DNA of 64,000 bases. It comes from Hevea brasiliensis (lineage: Eukaryota; Streptophyta; Magnoliopsida; Malpighiales; Euphorbiaceae). Position 1 is the first letter of the stretch. Each line of letters starts with the position of its first letter. The stretch covers positions 88,322,444 to 88,386,443 of the forward strand of contig NC_079498.1 of the NCBI RefSeq assembly GCF_030052815.1, written 5' to 3'. The notes beneath the pieces are model-generated. The model was not told the origin of the DNA. It did no database searches and saw only the letters and a list, made by a program, of their open reading frames with translations. Both the position numbers and the translations under genes were made by a program. Shown in pieces: positions 59,585 to 64,000 of the stretch.

Positions 59585-62500
59585 TGTCACACCCTACCCC
59601 TCTGTAAGATGTAATATGATCCCGTAGTACATCTAATGAATTACCGTACTTCCCCTACCGGTAACCCATTAAATACACTACAAGGGATTTTAAAACCATT
59701 TTCTTACATTTTGGAAGTGGTGAGCGTTTTGGTAGGAATTAAAAACATTTAATTGAAGTTTCAAAACTAGTAAAAATTTTTATCCATTTTTATTTTTTCG
59801 CAAATTTTATAAAAATTTCGACAGAGTGCCGTCTATATTTTTGAGAAAACAGTTCTTCAAAACCTGTGAAAAACACTTCCAAATAATTTCATTTCATAGC
59901 CTCAATCTCCAATAATATCCCAAACAATACAGTCAACCACAATTTAAATCAAAATTCACATTTCAAAATATTGTTAAAATAATACCATCCATAAACGTGG
60001 TATTAAAATTAATTTAACATACACAATCTTAATATATCAAAAGAAAATCCGAAATAATATTATTACAATTTTATCTGTACAACTGCTCAAACTACAAAGA
60101 TACATATGCATACTATCATATTTACATCAAACTAAACTACCAGGGTATAGACAAATATCCGTACAAAAATTCTTCAACTGTACTCCTCTCTGACTGTAGC
60201 AGCTCACTCTACTGCTATGTCCTTTTCTCTATCTGCGACAGCAAGTTAAAGCTATCGCTGAGTATAAAAATACTCAGTGGCGCACAATAAAGTATAAAAT
60301 GCATAATATAAAATATCTATAAACAATTTATAATTCAAAAATCTCATAATCGCATTTCACAATTTTTTTAAATCACATTTATAACAAATCATAATTTTCA
60401 AGGCTTAAAATAACACAACTTTGATCAAACAATTTAATAATCATAGTGTTGCCAATCAATAACACAACTTAGGCCATGACACAAAATTTCCAAACATGCC
60501 GTGTTGTACACCACGACAAGGCAAACTGACCCCACTAATCGAAATCAATGAGGGAGGTGGCTAGCTAGCTAATGAGTACTCATCCAAACTCACCTCCTGA
60601 CTAGGAAGCCAAAGAGGGAGGAATATAGTCAAACTCACCCCATAAATGGAGAAGGAACATAATAAGGGACTGCCATGCCAAGTGTGAATCAAAACAATTT
60701 AAAACTATGATGTTCAATTATAATTGATACAACAATTAAACAAACTTCATTTCAAATCTCCATTTCCAAAGTAGGCAACACACAAATTCTCAAATAAAAT
60801 TTCCAAGGCCATGACCAAATTCAAAACCATATTGTTCAAATATTTCATACAAATCAATAAACAATTTTCATTTCAAATTTTCATTGTAAAATAGGCAACA
60901 CAACATTCTCGAAATTTATAATGAATAAAACACATTCACAATGTATAAAAAATCAGTTTTCATTGTGAAAACTATAATTTATAAATTTTTGTGCACAAAC
61001 CTGACGTGAGTCCCCTCTAGGTTTTGACTCAGTCTCTTAGACCTTCTGGGTCTTTTTCAGCTGAAACACGAAATTTATAGTGTCTTAGTATCTTTGCCTC
61101 ACAATAATTCCAATATTTAATTCATATATGTTCAATTCTAGTCCCAATACATTCTTAAAAATTTTCATGTTGAGGTTACTATTCATGATACTATTCAAGT
61201 CAAAATATTGACTTTTTTATGCTTAATAGGTATGAGAAATCTAACTATACTCACATACCACATTTTGGTTACCAAACTTATTGGTTTTGGTCATTTTCTC
61301 AAAACTTAAGTCTTTTAGGCAAACTTTCAAATTTTCAGTTTTGGTAACCTATTTTGCACTATTCCATTGGTCATGTTGCTGTTAGAATTTAGCTAAGTTT
61401 TCTTCATAGAAATTGTTCCTTATTGTCTTAACTTTATTCTCCTTTTTGAATCACTCCATTTGGAGTTTTGTAGCTCAAGTTATAGCTATTTGAATCATGG
61501 CTGCCGGATTGGACTTACCTAGATTTTTGAGCAAATTTCTAGGTTCTGGCAATTTTAGGTCACCAATTTTGGGTGGCTAAATGACTTGGTTAAGGGCATA
61601 ATTTGGGTTTGTGTTCTTCATGAAAGTTGTAGGTCTATATCGCAGCTTTCTACTGGTAAATTTCAGGTCATTTGGACCTACCTAGCCCAAGATATGGCCA
61701 AATGAACTGTTCATTTGGTCATTTTTGTACAGGTCAGAACACCCATTTCTGGATTTGGTCAATTTGTTCACTATGCTATGGTCATTTTTTGGGCATGATT
61801 CCTGAATGAAAATTGTGTCATTTTGTGTATAGTTTCATTCCCAATTGGCCTCACACCAATTGGGTAGGTAAATTTTCAGTTTTGGTCCCTGAAAGGGACC
61901 TTGGTCCTGCTACCTGTAGAATGTCCCTATGCAATCCTAATTTAAACCTAATTCTAAAACTTCCAACATACCACAATTGGTCACATATGACCATTTTTCA
62001 GCTCAAACAAGGTCAAACACACCATTTGACTAATTCTCCAAGTTTTGTCTCACAAACCCTGGGTGCCAAAACCCTGACTCACTTGATTTGTTACATTTGA
62101 TTAGTTCCAAACATACCAACACCATTTCTCAACTCATTCAAGCTTACATACACTTTTAATTCATTCAAAACACATCATATTCTCATACAACTATGGCTGG
62201 CTGAAATTCACATATAGTCCTCCCAAGTTGTTTTCATTTCATTTTAAGTTAATTTCTAGGTTATTCATACCACAAACACAACTAATAAACTAAATTTTCA
62301 ATTAAAAGAACTAACCTCACTTTGATGTTCAATCTTCAATTTTCTTCTTCTTTTCTTCCTTTCTTTTTTTTATCAATATTTTTCTCAAGTGAGGTTAACA
62401 AGGTTTTATGAGGTAATTGTGGGGGGCTTAAGGTTTAGTGGGGTAAAATCAAGCTTTACCCAAGCTTTAATGGAGGTTTTAAAAATGGAGAGGGAGAGAG

Positions 62501-63202
62501 AAGGGTGAAGGTTCATGGCAAAGAAGAAGAGTGTGGTTTATTTTCTTTTTTCTTTTCTTTTATGTGTCTAATTATCTTAAATTTTGACTTAGTCAACTTT
62601 AATTAAATAAATTGCATTTTTGATATTATGTATGATGTCATTTGGATGATGTCATAATTCACATTTCATTTTCTTTTCTTTTTTCTTTATTTTTTCATTA
62701 GTTCTTTAATTTAATTCTTGATCCCAAAATTTTTTTTTCTCCAATTTTATTTGACAGTCAGATTAAGAGTCAGGTCTAGGGGTCAATTGACCAAATTGCC
62801 CCTCGCCGGTTCGACTCGGTTTGTAAATAATTCAATATTTCTTCCGGATCCCTGACCTAATTATTTGACCGGCTTAATAATTCTTTTTCGTGATTTTCTC
62901 TTTTTTCACTATGTTCGCAATAGTCCTAAGGACCGCGGCGTCACATTTTACAGTTCGAAATTTGAGTTTAAATAGACCTCGTAGTCGTTCCCGAGAAGGT
63001 CACCCATCGCTGTGACTCTCGGCTCATTTAACTTCTTATGTTCTATTTTTCTTATTTATACTTAACTAATTGAGAATTACTAATTTGTGTTCAAGGCTTA
63101 TCTAAGTGTCTTGGACGTGATTCTAATCCCCTTAATTATCCGAACCGACACGAGTCACCGAAATAATGAAATATACCAAGCTATGCAAATAGGGGTGTTA
63201 CA
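59585..63202 (-). repeat. 5' LTR of element D (3618 bp, uninterrupted)
   Basis: TGTCACACCCTACC at 59585 to GGGGTGTTACA at 63202. It is the reference copy for this LTR: paired stem-loop 60235-60277, palindrome GGCCAAATGAAC...TTCATTTGGTC 61696-61720, and CCAATTGG pair 61840-61863. Promoter signals are not obvious. Confidence 0.93.
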
Positions 63203-64000
63203 TGTTGGCATTGCCAATACCATTATAAAACTTAGTGTTGGTTATTTTAAAATTTTCAGATTTCAAGCACTAAGTTTACTGTTGCACTGGTCATTTGTAC
63301 AGTAGGAATTTGATAAAATTCTCTTCATACAAGTTGTTCCTTTATGTGTCTTCTTTAATTTCCTTTTTGAATCACTCCATTTGGAGTTTTTTAGCTCAAG
63401 ATATACTAATTTGAATAAGGCTGGCCGGATTGGTATCTGCCTAGAATTTCTGGGCAGAATCCCATTCTGCCAGATTTAGTAGTTCAACTTTGGCTAACAA
63501 TTTCCTTTGATTAAGTCCAAAATTAGAGTTTGTGTTCTACATGAAAGTTGTTGTAAATTGTCTAAGCTTTTCATTGATATAAATTTCAGGTCAATTGGTC
63601 CTTTCTACACTGAGTTATGACCAAATGAATGAATACTGTTCATTTGGTCATTTTGCCCAGGCAGAATGTATACCACCCGAATTAGGTCAATTTTTAGGGC
63701 TACTTGATTTGGTTTTTTAGGACAAGTTCCTCATCAAAGTTGTTGCATTTTGTATCTAATTTAACCTCCAATTGGCCTTGCACCAATTGGAGTTACCTAG
63801 CTTGAGTTATAAACCCAAGAGTACACTGGACTCATAGGGTCCAGAATGCACACTTAGGGCAGTCCATTTCTTTACCTTACTTAAGGTCACAATTCACTCA
63901 ATTGCCTGTTCAAACTACAACAAATGGTCATTAATTGACCAATTAAACATAAATGAAGTATCAATTCAAACAAACCCTACTTAGCTCAAAACCCTAAATT
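63203..64000 (-). repeat. 5' LTR of element C, second part (runs out of the window)
   Basis: Matches 37824-38630 of the 3' LTR in order, beginning TGTTGGCATTGCCAATACC. About 1.1 kb more should follow beyond 64000 to the LTR end. It includes a palindrome at 63619-63649 and a CCAATTGG pair at 63768-63790. Confidence 0.88.

Larger units (their letters stand above)
45904..63202 (-). mobile_element. Element D: pol-less, gag-only LTR element with nested solo LTRs
   Basis: Minus strand: 3' LTR in three pieces (45904-47352, 50892-51616, 55189-56647; about 3.63 kb in total), internal 56648-59584, PBS 59566-59577, and an intact-length 5' LTR 59585-63202 (3618 bp). It lies in the 5' LTR of element C. 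Internally there is only gag and a noncoding module, as in element 1. The flanks are odd: TTGGT at the left and TGTTG at the right, with TGTTGGCATTG present on both sides instead of a plain 5-bp duplication. Confidence 0.87.
37401..64000 (-). mobile_element. Element C: Tekay/Del-like chromovirus, interrupted and defective
   Basis: Minus-strand element with 3' LTR 37401-39741, polypurine tract, pol and gag (39775-44448), PBS 44566-44577 and a 5' LTR at 44585-45903 that continues at 63203 and leaves the window. Domain order gag, protease, RT, RNase H, integrase, chromodomain is complete. It cuts the aORF of the Tat-like element; the left target flank is AGCAG (37396-37400), the right one is outside. 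It is the only element here with all pol domains, but every domain has stops or lost residues. Confidence 0.88.

Noticed and set aside
1..64000. tRNA or rRNA genes
   Set aside because: Only tRNA-complementary primer sites were found; no cloverleaf with A and B boxes and no rRNA-like block was recognised.

Overview
The window is plant nuclear DNA from a large, repeat-rich genome. Every region that can be recognised is a transposable element or a relic of one. I found no host gene, rRNA, tRNA or CRISPR array. The lineage mix (Tekay/Del-like chromoviruses, Tat/Retand-like elements with an extra RNase H and an antisense ORF, a LINE-type RNase H relic, a PIF/Harbinger-like MITE) and the AT-rich composition fit a flowering plant, probably a eudicot. 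The species cannot be named from the sequence. The dense nesting and the five solo LTRs suggest pericentromeric or other heterochromatic DNA.

Block I, 1-18339, is a nest of minus-strand Ty3/gypsy elements. Element 1 has a 3' LTR ending at 1360, an internal part at 1361-3990 and a 5' LTR beginning at 3991. Element 2 (4167-15742) interrupts that 5' LTR. The gag of element 2 is itself split by a 4.0-kb solo LTR (10700-14702) with target duplication AGACT. The outer end of element 2 was lost in a deletion that fused its 5' LTR (15319-15742) to the remainder of element 1's 5' LTR (15743-18339).

Block II, 18340-37400, is older. It holds the 3' end of one plus-strand Tat-like element (antisense-ORF relic, then LTR), and a diverged plus-strand solo LTR (19854-24293) that carries an 864-bp MITE. 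Next come a LINE-like RNase H relic and a long decayed Tat/Retand-like element (about 25.0-37.4 kb, plus strand). That element shows PBS, gag, protease, RT, RNase H, a second RNase H, integrase, a 50-bp tandem array and a minus-strand antisense ORF. Its pol is split by a solo LTR (28314-31977, duplication GACCT).

Block III, 37401-64000, is a minus-strand Tekay-like chromovirus (element C) with gag, protease, RT, RNase H, integrase and chromodomain, all with inactivating changes. Its integrase carries a 75-bp intron-like insertion. Its 5' LTR is split by element D (45904-63202), a pol-less, gag-only element. The 3' LTR of D is in turn split by two solo LTRs: 47353-50886 in inverted orientation (duplication CAGTC) and 51617-55183 (AGAAC/AGAAT).

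The most interesting points are: the intron-like insertion in integrase; a pair of stem-loops conserved in LTRs of several divergent families, with compensating changes; a family of pol-deleted elements sharing one noncoding module; the antisense ORF and double RNase H of the Tat element; a 50-bp satellite-like array; and kilobase-scale LTR inverted repeats that could feed small-RNA silencing. Coordinates of LTR ends and duplications were read directly. Divergence, ages and family assignments would need alignments that I could not run.
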